Assembly (NCBI GenBank): GCA_021202635.1
Contig: JAJQCQ010000013.1
Location: 25,196-89,195 of the forward strand
Length of the DNA stretch: 64,000 nucleotides
Source of the DNA: Lachnospiraceae bacterium
Lineage (GTDB): Bacteria; Bacillota; Clostridia; Lachnospirales; Lachnospiraceae
Direction: 5' to 3'
Part shown: positions 34,941 through 44,020 of the stretch, piece after piece
Numbering within the stretch: position 1 is the stretch's first letter
How the letters are laid out: each line of letters starts with the position of its first letter
Translations under genes and position numbers: made by a program
Notes under the pieces: generated by a model
The model's input: only the letters and a program-made list of their open reading frames with translations
Told to the model about the DNA's origin: nothing
Databases searched by the model: none

Positions 34941-35316
34941 GGACGATAAGCCGGGTTCTGTCGTGGGTGATCATCTATCCAGGCCTGTCGTTGCCGACAG
35001 GCTCGAGCGACCTACCTGAGGCTGACGGGCCGTCTGCTCCTTCTCCCGGACACGCCGGAAAGCATGGATTTCGCCTCGTTGCGGTCTTGCTTCGGATGGG
35101 GTTTACATATGCCGTCTCTGTTGCCAGATACGCGGTAGTCTCTTGCACTGCCCTTCCACCCTTACCGGCCCGAAGGCCGGCGGTTCATTTCTGTTGCACT
35201 GTCCCTGGAGTCGCCTCCGCCGGACGTTATCCGGCATCCCTGCCCTGTGAAGCCCGGACTTTCCTCGTCTGGTGTCTTTCAACTTCTGCCAGCCGCGATC
35301 ACCTGTCCCACTTACG
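34941..35316 (-). ncRNA. rnpB: RNase P RNA
   Basis: The catalytic RNA of tRNA 5'-end processing, about 376 nt. Recognised from conserved blocks on the minus strand: GACGAGGAAAGTCCGGGC near the 5' end, ACAGGGCAGG, and the 3' GACAGAACCCGGCTTATC. The ends are estimated from pairing of these blocks and from the promoter. It fills most of the 632-bp gap between the surface-protein gene and the uridine kinase gene. Confidence 0.95.
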
Positions 35317-35322
35317 TGGCGT

Positions 35323-35351
35323 ATTCTATCACATTCTTTCTTTTTTGGCAA
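35323..35351 (-). promoter_or_regulatory. Promoter of rnpB
   Basis: Minus strand TTGCCA (35351-35346) and TAGAAT (35328-35323), 17-bp spacer. The predicted start near 35316 matches the rnpB 5' end. Confidence 0.65.
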
Positions 35352-35438
35352 CCGCCCGGAGCGGTATCGAACGGCAGGCAGACTCAACATTTTCGCCCGA
35401 CCCCGCAGCAAGTGCGTGGTGTGAGTCTGACCAGTAAC

Positions 35439-37259
35439 TCACTTTTCAAAACACCCACCCCCGATAAATTCGCGAATTAACGAATTGTTCGGGATCGCAT
35501 CGCCTGGAATCGGCAGGAAATAATCCAGAAATTTCAGCAGACGCCTGGCCTCCTCGTACTCCGGCTCCTCCGGCCGGATGGAAAAGAGGAGCGGTTCCGC
35601 GTACTGCTTCAGCACAGCGAGCTCGTAAATCAGTGTAGAATTAAAAATATAATCCGCGGATTCCTGGAAGGGAAAGATATAATTCGCCTCTCCGCGCCGC
35701 ACGGACGGCCACATGGCAATCGTGCCCCGCGCATCGGTACCGCGCATACGGGCGTCGCGTACCATCCGGCGAAGAAGCCGGCCATCCGTCGTCGGAATGC
35801 GGTTGTGCTCATCAATGTTCAGCTGCGTGAGGGCGCTGATGTAGATCTTTACCTTATGCTCCGCATCCAGACGCCAGGTCAGCTGATCATTCAGACAGTG
35901 AATGCCCTCGATAATCAGAATGTCCTGTTCTCCCAGCTTTGTAAAATTCCCCTTGTACTCACGCCGTCCGGTCTTGAAATTGAACGTCGGAAGCTCTACG
36001 CGCTCTCCCTGAAGGAGTGCCAGCATATCTTCATTCAGTTTTTCCACGTCAATGGCTTCCAGGCATTCGTAGTTCGGTTTTCCATCCGCATCAATGGGCG
36101 TGCGTTCCCGATCGACAAAATAATTGTCCGCCTCGATCGGATGCGGCTTCAGTCCATGTACGGACAGCTGCGTGGAAAGGCGGTGGGAAAACGTCGTTTT
36201 CCCGGAGGAGGACGGACCCGCGATCAGAATCACCCGCTTTTCGGGCGACGCAGCAATCTGAGCCGCCATCTCAGCGATCTTCTTTTCGTGATACGCCTCC
36301 TGAATCATGATCAGATCCTTTGCGCGGTGGTTTACGATATAGGTATTGAGGGCACCGACAGTCGGAATCCCCAGACGCGCGCCCCATTCGATTGAGTCCT
36401 TCTGCGTCCTCCAGATCTTATGATGCGGAATATATGCAGCCCGCACCTGATCCGGAGACACTGCCCCCAGCGGCTTCTTTCCCGGTTCTGTCAGCAGCAG
36501 ATTCTCCGAAAACTTCTCCGGCTCTGTCGGCGGCAGATTCTCCGAAAGCTTCTCCGGCTCTGTCGGCGGCAGATTCTCCGAAAGCTTCTCCGGCTCCATC
36601 TGAGACGGAAAACACAAAAGGAAGCCATCCTCAAACAGACGCAGGTCAAAACAGGTCAGATAAGAGGCATTCGGGAGCATATATCCATAATAATAGTCCT
36701 CAAAATTTTCAAGATTATAAATGTTTACCTTCGAGGAACGCCGGTAGCGGAACAGCTCCTCTTTGTCATACATCCGGTACTCATGGAATTTTTCGCACGC
36801 CTCCCAGGTCGCAATGGTTTCCTTGCGGATGGGCGCCGCCTCACGTACCAGCTTTTTCATATACTGCCTGACTTCACTTAAAAACTCTTCCGTCAGCGGA
36901 GCACGTCCCCGCATGGTACAATAATAGCTCTCCCCGACTGAAAAGTGCACGCTGACGCAGTCAATGTTCTGATTATCCCCGACTACGTAATACATACTTT
37001 TTAACATCAAAAGCACCAGTGAGCGGCGATAGGTCTCACAACCGGCCTTATCCTGCAGCGTCACGAAGCGCACCCTGGCGCCATTCCGGGGTGTTTTCGT
37101 AAGCTCGCGCAGCCTTCCGTTTTCACTTACCAGCACAATGGAATAGGGAAAATCCTTCTGGTGAGCGGCTGCAATCTCCCGAAACGACACTCCCGCCGGA
37201 TAGCTTTCCGGCATTCCTTCTATGTATATCGTAATCCTGTTTTCCCTATATTCATCCAT
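35439..37259 (-). CDS. Uridine kinase family protein with N-terminal TGS/ThrRS-like domains
   Basis: 606 residues. The N-terminal ~70 residues resemble a TGS domain, followed by a region like the second additional domain of threonyl-tRNA synthetase (VSVHFSVGESYYC). The C-terminal half is a P-loop nucleoside kinase with Walker A GPSSSGKTTF and ADNYFVDRERTP. Likely a nucleoside (uridine) kinase; what the N-terminal domains bind is unknown. Between the parts lies a tandem repeat of 12 residues (EPEKLSENLPPT), see 36484-36591. ATG 37259 follows GGGGGT at 7 nt. Confidence 0.88.
   Translation of the reverse strand: MDEYRENRITIYIEGMPESYPAGVSFREIAAAHQKDFPYSIVLVSENGRLRELTKTPRNGARVRFVTLQDKAGCETYRRSLVLLMLKSMYYVVGDNQNIDCVSVHFSVGESYYCTMRGRAPLTEEFLSEVRQYMKKLVREAAPIRKETIATWEACEKFHEYRMYDKEELFRYRRSSKVNIYNLENFEDYYYGYMLPNASYLTCFDLRLFEDGFLLCFPSQMEPEKLSENLPPTEPEKLSENLPPTEPEKFSENLLLTEPGKKPLGAVSPDQVRAAYIPHHKIWRTQKDSIEWGARLGIPTVGALNTYIVNHRAKDLIMIQEAYHEKKIAEMAAQIAASPEKRVILIAGPSSSGKTTFSHRLSTQLSVHGLKPHPIEADNYFVDRERTPIDADGKPNYECLEAIDVEKLNEDMLALLQGERVELPTFNFKTGRREYKGNFTKLGEQDILIIEGIHCLNDQLTWRLDAEHKVKIYISALTQLNIDEHNRIPTTDGRLLRRMVRDARMRGTDARGTIAMWPSVRRGEANYIFPFQESADYIFNSTLIYELAVLKQYAEPLLFSIRPEEPEYEEARRLLKFLDYFLPIPGDAIPNNSLIREFIGGGCFEK
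36484..36591. repeat. 36-bp tandem repeat (3 units) inside the uridine kinase gene
   Basis: Units 36520-36555 and 36556-36591 are identical; 36484-36519 differs at four positions. Each unit encodes 12 residues, so copy-number change keeps the frame. Confidence 0.9.
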
Positions 37260-37281
37260 CTGCATACCCCCGTTCTGTCTG

Positions 37282-37342
37282 GTTACAGGTCACACCTTGA
37301 CCAATTTACGTTCTTTTAGACACTGCTGGTGTGACCAGTAAC
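37282..37342. repeat. Dispersed inverted repeat, copy C (3' of trmK)
   Basis: Arms GTTACAGGTCACACC and GGTGTGACCAGTAAC with loop beginning TTGACCAATTTACG. It ends 9 bp after the trmK stop codon. Confidence 0.75.
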
Positions 37343-37351
37343 TCTGTCTGC

Positions 37352-38191
37352 TCAGTCTGGATTGCTTCCATTATATAACCGCAGCGCCTCCCCGATTTGC
37401 TCAAGGCTGACGCGTACCTCATTTTTCCGCACACAGGCAGCTTCGCCTCTCCCCAGTTCCAGCGACCTTAGAACATTCTCCACTGTCGCGCGTTCATGCA
37501 GCAAAAACTGATATAATACCGGGTGGCGCATTTCCAGCAGCCTTGGCCCAAACCGTAATTCTGTCTCACTCATCGCGGATGGCAAGGAAGATTGTCTGGT
37601 TTCTGCCCCGGCAGAAGGAGCGTCGCATCTCTCCGATTGCATTGATGCGGAGCATGCAGGACGCTGCCTGGCCTTCATCATCGGATAATACTTTCCGTCT
37701 TCAAAGACCATATCCTCCCGCACTATGGTCCACCCCTTCCGCTCCAGCCAGGAGCGCACCAGCGAAATTTCGGACTGAGGCTGCAGAATCAGCTCCGTCT
37801 GGCTGATCGGGTTTCCTTCCTCCGGGTTGCGCCGCTCCCGTGCCAAAAGCAGGCCCGCCTTTCCGTCCTCTTTCATGCCATTTTCCAGAATCCGGATCGT
37901 CAGCGCACCCCCCATCCCCGCGATCACAATGCTCTGCGCCTCACCCGGTAAAAATGCCGCAAGGCCATCGGAAAGTCTGGTTTCGATCTTTCCCTCCAGC
38001 GCATGCTCCCGGATATGCGCATCGGCGCGCGCAAGTGGACCGCGGTTGACATCCGCTGCGATTGCGCGCGGAGTGATCTGCTGCTCCACCAGATAAATCG
38101 GTATGTACGCATGGTCCGTCCCGATGTCCGCAAGGACAAGTCCGGGCGTCACCATGTCCGCGACTGCCGCCAGTCGTTTTGATAACTGCAT
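37352..38191 (-). CDS. trmK: tRNA (adenine(22)-N1)-methyltransferase TrmK
   Basis: 279 residues. A class I SAM-binding motif VLADIGTDHAYIPIYL is followed by AADVNRGPLARA and VIAGMGGALTIRIL, all typical of the TrmK/YqfN family. It methylates A22 of certain tRNAs. ATG 38191 has GGAGG five bases upstream. A low-complexity stretch (residues ~190-225) interrupts the C-terminal half. It lies after rpoD, the same order as sigA-yqfN in Bacillus; its 5' region overlaps nothing (72-bp gap). Confidence 0.88.
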   Translation of the reverse strand: MQLSKRLAAVADMVTPGLVLADIGTDHAYIPIYLVEQQITPRAIAADVNRGPLARADAHIREHALEGKIETRLSDGLAAFLPGEAQSIVIAGMGGALTIRILENGMKEDGKAGLLLARERRNPEEGNPISQTELILQPQSEISLVRSWLERKGWTIVREDMVFEDGKYYPMMKARQRPACSASMQSERCDAPSAGAETRQSSLPSAMSETELRFGPRLLEMRHPVLYQFLLHERATVENVLRSLELGRGEAACVRKNEVRVSLEQIGEALRLYNGSNPD

Positions 38192-38262
38192 AAACTCCTC
38201 CATCCGTTCTATTGCGCGATAGCCCCGCAGCAAATACGAAGCAGTGTCCTGCCACACCGCTG

Positions 38263-39315
38263 TCATTCCAGATAGTCTCTCAGCTTCCGGCTGCGGCTCG
38301 GATGCCGCAGCTTGCGCAACGCTTTCGCCTCAATCTGGCGAATCCGTTCGCGCGTCACACAGAATTCTTTGCCGACCTCCTCAAGCGTCCGCGCCCGGCC
38401 ATCATCCAGACCGAAACGCAGCCGCAGCACACGCTGCTCCCGCTCGGTCAGCGTGGAAAGGACTTCCACCAGCTGCTCCTGCATCACGTTAAAGGTCGCC
38501 GCCTCCGCCGGAACCAGCGTGCGCTCGTCGCTGATAAAATCACCCAGATGAGTATCCTCCTCATCCCCAACCGGTGTCTCCAGCGACACCGGCTCCTGGG
38601 CGATTTTCAATATCTCAGCGACGCGTTCCGGCTCCATCGCGATCGCCGCGGCAATCTCCTCTGCGGTCGGCTCCCGCCCAAGCTCCAGCAGCAGTTGTCT
38701 GGAAACCCGGCCCACACGATTCATCGTCTCTACCATATGCACCGGAATCCGGATAGTGCGCGCCTGATCCGCGATCGCGCGCGTAATTGCCTGGCGAATC
38801 CACCACGTTGCATAAGTACTGAATTTGTAGCCCTTGCGGTAATCAAACTTGTCCACCGCTTTCATCAGTCCCAGATTTCCCTCCTGCACCAGATCAAGCA
38901 GCTGCATTCCGCGCCCGCTGTAGCGCTTCGCGATGCTGACCACAAGCCGCAAATTCGCCTCTGCCAGACGCGCTTTCGCCGTCTCATCGCCCTCGCTCAT
39001 CCGTTTTGCAAGAAACATCTCTTCCCCGGCACTCAAAAGATGGATCTGACCGATCTCTTTCAGATACATCCGCACCGGGTCATCCAGAGCGATTCCGTCC
39101 AGACCATCAGACCCGGTAAGCGATTCCAGATCGTCTGTATCGGCAAATAACTCCAGATCATCCGCCTCACCAGATGCATCCAGACGTTCCGCGGCAAACA
39201 GCTCCGCCGAATTCTCTGCAGAGACAGGCTCGTCCAAAGCTTCCCTTCGCTCACCATTCGTTCGCTTTCGTAACCCACCCGTTTCGGTTCCGGGGACTGT
39301 TTTCCGCGTATTCAT
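38263..39315 (-). CDS. rpoD: RNA polymerase primary sigma factor
   Basis: 350 residues. After a short acidic N-terminus, region 1.2 begins [11 protein letters not shown]. Region 2 has [31 protein letters not shown] and [10 protein letters not shown]. Region 3 and region 4 follow ([41 protein letters not shown]). The promoters described in this window fit its specificity. ATG 39315 follows GCAGGAATTGG; an upstream ATG at 39339 lacks a ribosome site. Downstream of dnaG, 53 bp. Confidence 0.96.
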   Translation of the reverse strand: MNTRKTVPGTETGGLRKRTNGERREALDEPVSAENSAELFAAERLDASGEADDLELFADTDDLESLTGSDGLDGIALDDPVRMYLKEIGQIHLLSAGEEMFLAKRMSEGDETAKARLAEANLRLVVSIAKRYSGRGMQLLDLVQEGNLGLMKAVDKFDYRKGYKFSTYATWWIRQAITRAIADQARTIRIPVHMVETMNRVGRVSRQLLLELGREPTAEEIAAAIAMEPERVAEILKIAQEPVSLETPVGDEEDTHLGDFISDERTLVPAEAATFNVMQEQLVEVLSTLTEREQRVLRLRFGLDDGRARTLEEVGKEFCVTRERIRQIEAKALRKLRHPSRSRKLRDYLE

Positions 39316-39368
39316 CCAATTCCTGCCTTTACGATTCATTTATGGTTCTTTTCGTCCATTTGTTTCCT

Positions 39369-41150
39369 TTATTCTTTCCGCTCCGGAAGAGAAATATGCA
39401 GGTGTGCTAATCCTTCCAGGCGTTTTTTTGCGGCGATCAGCGCCTGCAGTCCCTGCAAATCACCCGGATCAAGAGCGGCATTCTTCTGCTCCACCGCCCC
39501 TGTCATTACCCTGCGGATCGTATCCGCAACTGCCTTTTCCTCTTCCTCCCTCGTAGTCACCGGTATCTCCGTATTAAAAATCTGAGCAACCGTCCGCTGC
39601 TGTACCGGGTCCATAAAATGATCCACAATCCGGGCCGGGTTCCGCTCCTTCTTCGCAAGCTGTTCAAACAGCATCGAGGCCACCTCCCGGTACAGCGGAT
39701 CCGTAAAATCCTCCGGACTGACATACGATGACACGGTCGGATATAGTTCCGGATATTCGACCAGCCAGGTCAGAAGCAGGCGCTGTGACTTTAAAAGACC
39801 GTCATCCTTTTCACTGCGGCGTTCCCGCTCCAGAGACCGTGGCGCAGTGCGAACCGGAGCTCCCTGCATGAGAACATTCAGCACCATTTTGCGCATTCCC
39901 TCATAGGAGGTCTGGTAGCGTTCCGCCACTGCTTCAATGTAATTCTCCCGCTCAATTTCCAGCTCCAGTCCGGCGATTTTCGCCGCCGCCGCCTGAAAAA
40001 AGCGGGTTTTTCCATCCGGGTCCTTCATATCGTATGATTTTTCCATCACAGACAGTTCAAACAGAAAGCTGTTCTCCGCTCTGGCAATCCGCTCCTGAAA
40101 CGCGTCCGTCCCAAGCGCCTTTATAAATTCATCCGGATCCTTATAAGGATCCATGTGCAGCACCCGCGCAGATACTCCCGCTTCTTTTAAAAGCGGAATC
40201 GCCCGCAGCGCGGCTTTAATCCCCGCCTCATCACTGTCATAGGTCAGGATGACTTCATCCGTATAACGCTTCAAAATAGAAGCGTGCCTGCTGGTCAGCG
40301 CTGTGCCGAGTGAGGCCACCGCATTCGTAAACCCGGCCTGATGCATCGAAATGACATCCATATACCCCTCACATACCAGCAGATTTTTTTCCTTTGATGT
40401 CCGCGCGAAATTCAGCCCGTACAGATTCCTGCTTTTGTCAAAAACCACCGTTTCCGGGGAATTCAGGTACTTCGGCTTGCCATCTCCCATCACACGGCCG
40501 CCAAAGCCAATGACCTTATTGTTCACGTCCATGATAGGAAAAATGACCCGGTTCCAGAATTTATCATACATCCCCTGCCGCTCGTTCACCTGCATCAGAC
40601 CGGAATCCTTCAAAAGCGCATCCGAATATCCCTGCTTTTTCAGATAACGATACAGCATGCTGCCGTCCGGACCGGCGTATCCCAGGCCAAAATGTTTCAT
40701 CGTCTCATCGGAGAGCTCCCGGTTTTTCAGATACTCCATGCCGCGCTGCCCCTGCGGCGCGCGCAGCTGGAAATAATAAAACTTTGCCGCAAGCTTGTTG
40801 AGCTCCAGCACACTGCTTCTTTTGTCTCTCTCCCGCCTGGCCTCCTCTGAGTACTCCTCCTCCGGAAGGGAAATGCCGGCGCGGTCCGCCAGGAATCGCA
40901 CTGCCTCCGGAAATGTATAGTTCTCATATTCCATAATAAAATTAAAGACGCCGCCGCCCGCGCCGCAGCCGAAGCAATAGTACATCTGCTTGCCCGGACT
41001 GACGGAAAAGGAAGGGGACTTTTCATTGTGGAACGGACAAAGTCCAAAATAGTTGCTCCCCCGACGCTGCAGCTTCACGTAGCCAGAGACAACACTCACA
41101 ATGTCGCTGCGCAGGCGCACCTCTTCAATTACCTCATCTGAATAATACAT
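39369..41150 (-). CDS. dnaG: DNA primase
   Basis: 593 residues. The N-terminal zinc-binding domain has CPFH and CFGC. The TOPRIM core contains VCEGYMDVISMHQAGF and TYDSDEAGIKAA. A helical DnaB-binding C-terminus follows. It makes RNA primers at replication forks. ATG 41150 follows GAGGAG by 9 nt; an ATG at 41189 overlaps dgt and is less likely. Between dgt and rpoD, in a macromolecular-synthesis operon. Confidence 0.96.
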   Translation of the reverse strand: MYYSDEVIEEVRLRSDIVSVVSGYVKLQRRGSNYFGLCPFHNEKSPSFSVSPGKQMYYCFGCGAGGGVFNFIMEYENYTFPEAVRFLADRAGISLPEEEYSEEARRERDKRSSVLELNKLAAKFYYFQLRAPQGQRGMEYLKNRELSDETMKHFGLGYAGPDGSMLYRYLKKQGYSDALLKDSGLMQVNERQGMYDKFWNRVIFPIMDVNNKVIGFGGRVMGDGKPKYLNSPETVVFDKSRNLYGLNFARTSKEKNLLVCEGYMDVISMHQAGFTNAVASLGTALTSRHASILKRYTDEVILTYDSDEAGIKAALRAIPLLKEAGVSARVLHMDPYKDPDEFIKALGTDAFQERIARAENSFLFELSVMEKSYDMKDPDGKTRFFQAAAAKIAGLELEIERENYIEAVAERYQTSYEGMRKMVLNVLMQGAPVRTAPRSLERERRSEKDDGLLKSQRLLLTWLVEYPELYPTVSSYVSPEDFTDPLYREVASMLFEQLAKKERNPARIVDHFMDPVQQRTVAQIFNTEIPVTTREEEEKAVADTIRRVMTGAVEQKNAALDPGDLQGLQALIAAKKRLEGLAHLHISLPERKE

Positions 41151-41176
41151 CGTTTCATTCTCCTCGCCGGAATCCA

Positions 41177-42184
41177 TCAGGTCTGCCACGACTGCGGCAC
41201 AAAGAGCTCTTTGTATTTTCGAATCGAATACAGATCTGCCATACCTGCGATATAATCGCAGACCACCTTTTCCCTTGGCTCCCCGCGCTTTTCCATTAAA
41301 TTCTGGTATTCCTGCGGCATCTGCTCCGGCTTTTCATTGTAATAACGGTAAAGCTCCTGAATCATCCGGATCGCTTTTCCCTCCTCGCTCTTCGCTTCCG
41401 GATTCAGGTAAACGCTCTGGAACATAAACGCACGCAGATTCCGCATCGCTGTTTCCATGGTCTCCGACATTGCAATGTGATCCTGGCCTTCACTGTTATT
41501 CACCACATCGTGAATCAATGTATTCAGGCGCTTCCCCGTCGTATCACCGATGATACGGCGGCTTTCATCCGGAATATCTGCCTCTTTGAGAATTCCGGCG
41601 CGCTCCGCGTCATCAATGTCATGATTTATGTACGCGATCTTATCGCAATATCTCACCACCTGGCCCTCCAGTGTGTGTGGATGTCCTGCGGTGCGGTGAT
41701 TCAGAATGCCATCCCGCACTTCCCAGGTCAGATTCAGTCCTTCGCCCGTCTTTTCCAGCAGCTCCACGACACGCACGCTCTGCTGATAGTGTGCAAATCC
41801 AAACGGACACACATCATTTAGTGCCTTCTCACCGGCATGTCCAAACGGCGTATGCCCCAGGTCATGACCGAGCGCGATCGCGTCCGTCAGATCCTCATTC
41901 AGCCGAAGCGCTTTCGCAATCGTGCGGGCCAGCTGAGACACCTCCAGCGTATGTGTCATACGTGTCCGGTAATGATCTCCCTCCGGAATCAGGAAAACCT
42001 GCGTCTTCTGCTTCAGCCGCCGAAAGGACTTGCTGTGAATGATCCGGTCCCGGTCCCTCTGGTATACCGTGCGGATATCACACTGCGGTTCCTCCCTTTT
42101 GCGCCCCCTGCTCTCCCGGCTGTAGGACGCGTAGGGGCTGAAAATCTGGTATTCCAATTCTTCTGTTTGCTCGCGAATCGTCAT
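41177..42184 (-). CDS. dgt: dGTP triphosphohydrolase-like HD protein
   Basis: 335 residues. The family opening RDRDRIIHSKSFRRLKQKTQ is followed by the HD site: RTRMTHTLEVSQ, ALGHDLGHTPFGHAGE and the later Asp in YCDKIAYINHDIDD. These enzymes hydrolyse dNTPs to deoxynucleosides and triphosphate. It is first in the dgt-dnaG-rpoD-trmK run. Start ATG 42184 follows GGAGAAGGTGAACGT. Confidence 0.93.
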   Translation of the reverse strand: MTIREQTEELEYQIFSPYASYSRESRGRKREEPQCDIRTVYQRDRDRIIHSKSFRRLKQKTQVFLIPEGDHYRTRMTHTLEVSQLARTIAKALRLNEDLTDAIALGHDLGHTPFGHAGEKALNDVCPFGFAHYQQSVRVVELLEKTGEGLNLTWEVRDGILNHRTAGHPHTLEGQVVRYCDKIAYINHDIDDAERAGILKEADIPDESRRIIGDTTGKRLNTLIHDVVNNSEGQDHIAMSETMETAMRNLRAFMFQSVYLNPEAKSEEGKAIRMIQELYRYYNEKPEQMPQEYQNLMEKRGEPREKVVCDYIAGMADLYSIRKYKELFVPQSWQT

Positions 42185-42258
42185 ACGTTCACCTTCTCCC
42201 TGTATTATTCCCTGATTCGAACGGCAAATACACGTATAGGATTACTGTTCCCTGTATC

Positions 42259-42264
42259 ATTATA
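42259..42264 (-). promoter_or_regulatory. Likely -10 of the dgt-dnaG-rpoD promoter
   Basis: Minus strand TATAAT, 75 bp ahead of dgt. The matching -35 region is weak, so this is tentative. Confidence 0.35.
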
Positions 42265-42348
42265 TGCAAAAAAACCCAAAATGTTTCAGTTTTATCCGAA
42301 ATTTTGCGAAAACGGCGCAAAACACCACCCTGTGGCAGTCTGCACCGT

Positions 42349-42579
42349 CTACTCCCTGACCTCTTTCAGTTTCCGGATCAGTTCCATATCTTCCGCGCTC
42401 ACGCGGATATTGCTTCGAAGTACCTTTCCCTCCGAAGTAGTCATCTCGACCGCAATGACAGAGCCTTCATCCACTGCTGCGGCGGCCGCCTCCAGAAATG
42501 GATAAAGCTTTGGGTGGCTGTCTGCGAGCTGATCCTCCATGCCCTTTAGCTGCATAAGCTTCATCGGGTTTATTTTCAT
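42349..42579 (-). CDS. Small conserved cytoplasmic protein of unknown function
   Basis: 76 residues with no signal peptide or membrane helix: an amphipathic MKINPMKLMQLKGMEDQLAD, then a predicted helix-strand domain ending in MELIRKLKEVRE. Similar small proteins seem common in Lachnospiraceae, but I know no function. ATG 42579 is about 11 nt after GAGGAG. It precedes dgt on the same strand. Confidence 0.65.
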   Translation of the reverse strand: MKINPMKLMQLKGMEDQLADSHPKLYPFLEAAAAAVDEGSVIAVEMTTSEGKVLRSNIRVSAEDMELIRKLKEVRE

Positions 42580-42624
42580 CTCATCTGTCACTCCTCTTTT
42601 TTGTATCTGTCCATTTCTCATAAC

Positions 42625-42687
42625 GTTACAGGTTACACCCTGATCAAATCTACCTTATATTTATCCTCTACAGGTGTGACCAGCAAC
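42625..42687. repeat. Dispersed inverted repeat, copy D (3' of the DUF6142-like gene)
   Basis: Arms GTTACAGGTTACACC and GGTGTGACCAGCAAC around CTGATCAAATCTACC plus a T-rich loop. It ends 17 bp after the stop codon of the upstream minus-strand gene. Confidence 0.75.
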
Positions 42688-42704
42688 CTCATAACAAATG
42701 CCGG

Positions 42705-43031
42705 TCACATCATGCTTACAATCCCGACACACACGACAAAAAACCACCCCACAACAGCCACTGTACTGAGAATGATGCCAAATCTGCCGGGCAGATTGGA
42801 TTTGCATTCATCCCGAAAGCTGACAAATCCATACCGCAGGCCCAGCAGCGCCATCACAATCCCTGTTACACCGCACGCGCCAATCCATGTGCCGGCGTTG
42901 CCCTTCATCCAATAGGAAATCAACAGCAGCAGCAAAAACAATGCAATGCTGATCACACTCATCACCAGCGATGCGATGCCGTTTGCGGAATACTTTTTCT
43001 CTACAAATGAATAAACTCTTTTATCCGCCAT
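42705..43031 (-). CDS. Small membrane protein, DUF6142-like
   Basis: 108 residues with three hydrophobic helices (ASLVMSVISIALFLLLLLI, IGACGVTGIVMALLGL, IILSTVAVVGWFFVVCVGIVS). The sequence resembles DUF6142 proteins of Lachnospiraceae; the family assignment is from memory and tentative. Function unknown. ATG 43031 follows GAGGATAGAG. Next to other small membrane-protein genes. Confidence 0.7.
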   Translation of the reverse strand: MADKRVYSFVEKKYSANGIASLVMSVISIALFLLLLLISYWMKGNAGTWIGACGVTGIVMALLGLRYGFVSFRDECKSNLPGRFGIILSTVAVVGWFFVVCVGIVSMM

Positions 43032-43050
43032 CTCTATCCTCATAATACAA

Positions 43051-43112
43051 CTGCTCCACAGCTTCGCAGCCGCCTCTTACCACAGCTGTTCCGCAGCTTC
43101 ACAGCCGCCTCT
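43051..43112. repeat. Imperfect 27-bp direct repeat
   Basis: 43051-43077 and 43086-43112 share 24 of 27 bases (core CAGCTTC.CAGCCGCCTCT). It lies in the gap between the VanZ and DUF6142-like genes. Confidence 0.6.
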
Positions 43113-43127
43113 CATCCTCCGTCTGCG

Positions 43128-43664
43128 TCATCCCCTGTTCCGGCACTTTTTTGCATCACTGCTGCCCGCCTCAGACACCTTACCGTTTTTCCGTACCTCA
43201 AGCGCCAGATACCAGCGGCTCATCACCCGAAACACCAGATATCCCAGCAGACCGCCGAGCGTATTCAGAATCATGTCGTCCACATCAAAGCAGCCAACCC
43301 GGAAAATCAGCTGTGACACCTCTACCAGCGCGCTGATCTCGAAACTCAAAAGAATCATGCGCCAGGCACTTCTAGCGCCGCGAACCATCAGAGGAACCAG
43401 TGCTCCAAACGGCATAAAACCAATCACATTCCCCAGCAGATTTGTCAGTACCGCCCACGTCCCAAGCAGCTTCCGGTAGCGGATATAGCGAATAATTTCC
43501 CGAAATGGGTAAATATTGTAATTATATTCTCCCGCGCCGCCATGTCCGTATTCTTCAGAAAGAAACAGAAAATAGACCAGTCCGGCCATATACAGCAAAA
43601 AAAGGCACGTGCCCATTGCTTTTATTACTTTTCTTGGCAAAGCATTTCCTTTCCTCTTCTCCAT
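43128..43664 (-). CDS. VanZ family membrane protein
   Basis: 178 residues with about five helices. Family features are NYNIYPFREIIRYI, LLGNVIGFMPFGALVPLM, SALVEVSQLIF and the acidic CFDVDDMILNTLGGLLGY. VanZ gives low-level teicoplanin resistance in enterococci, but most members have no known role; no vancomycin-resistance genes are nearby. Confidence 0.88.
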   Translation of the reverse strand: MEKRKGNALPRKVIKAMGTCLFLLYMAGLVYFLFLSEEYGHGGAGEYNYNIYPFREIIRYIRYRKLLGTWAVLTNLLGNVIGFMPFGALVPLMVRGARSAWRMILLSFEISALVEVSQLIFRVGCFDVDDMILNTLGGLLGYLVFRVMSRWYLALEVRKNGKVSEAGSSDAKKCRNRG

Positions 43665-43714
43665 TCACACCCGATCATTTCACGGAGTGCGAATGCAATT
43701 CTTTTCCATCTCTT

Positions 43715-43924
43715 TTAAAGACCAAGACCGGTACCGGCCTTCCACAGTCTCACCGCGTTCAGAATCATCAGTACACCGGTTGCCACCCCTGTCACCATCA
43801 CAACAATGCCAAGCACCAGGTTCCATACGCCGGCTTTCTCTGTCGCTCGTACCATCCGTTCATTCATGTCCAGTTCCTCCTCTTCTTCCCAGTCACCAGA
43901 TTCCGTTTTCATTTTCTCATCCAT
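43715..43924 (-). CDS. Small membrane protein of unknown function
   Basis: 69 residues: an acidic N-terminus (DWEEEEELDMNERMVRATEK) and a hydrophobic region that could form one long or two short helices (VWNLVLGIVVMVTGVATGVLMILN). AAAGAG precedes the ATG. It lies 50 bp ahead of the VanZ gene; no function can be given. Confidence 0.6.
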   Translation of the reverse strand: MDEKMKTESGDWEEEEELDMNERMVRATEKAGVWNLVLGIVVMVTGVATGVLMILNAVRLWKAGTGLGL

Positions 43925-44020
43925 CTCTTTTCATACACGTTCCATCATCATCCTTTTGCCATTCTTCCGGCATCGCAGAAGAGCCGCAGGAAAAGGCTGC
44001 ACAGCGCCTATTCCGTTCCT

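Noticed and set aside
34967..35437. Open frames on both strands across 34967-35437
   Set aside because: The DNA is RNase P RNA; the frames are accidental.
43128..43664. Glycopeptide resistance locus, suggested by the VanZ homologue
   Set aside because: No vanA/H/X/R/S genes are nearby and VanZ proteins are common without resistance.
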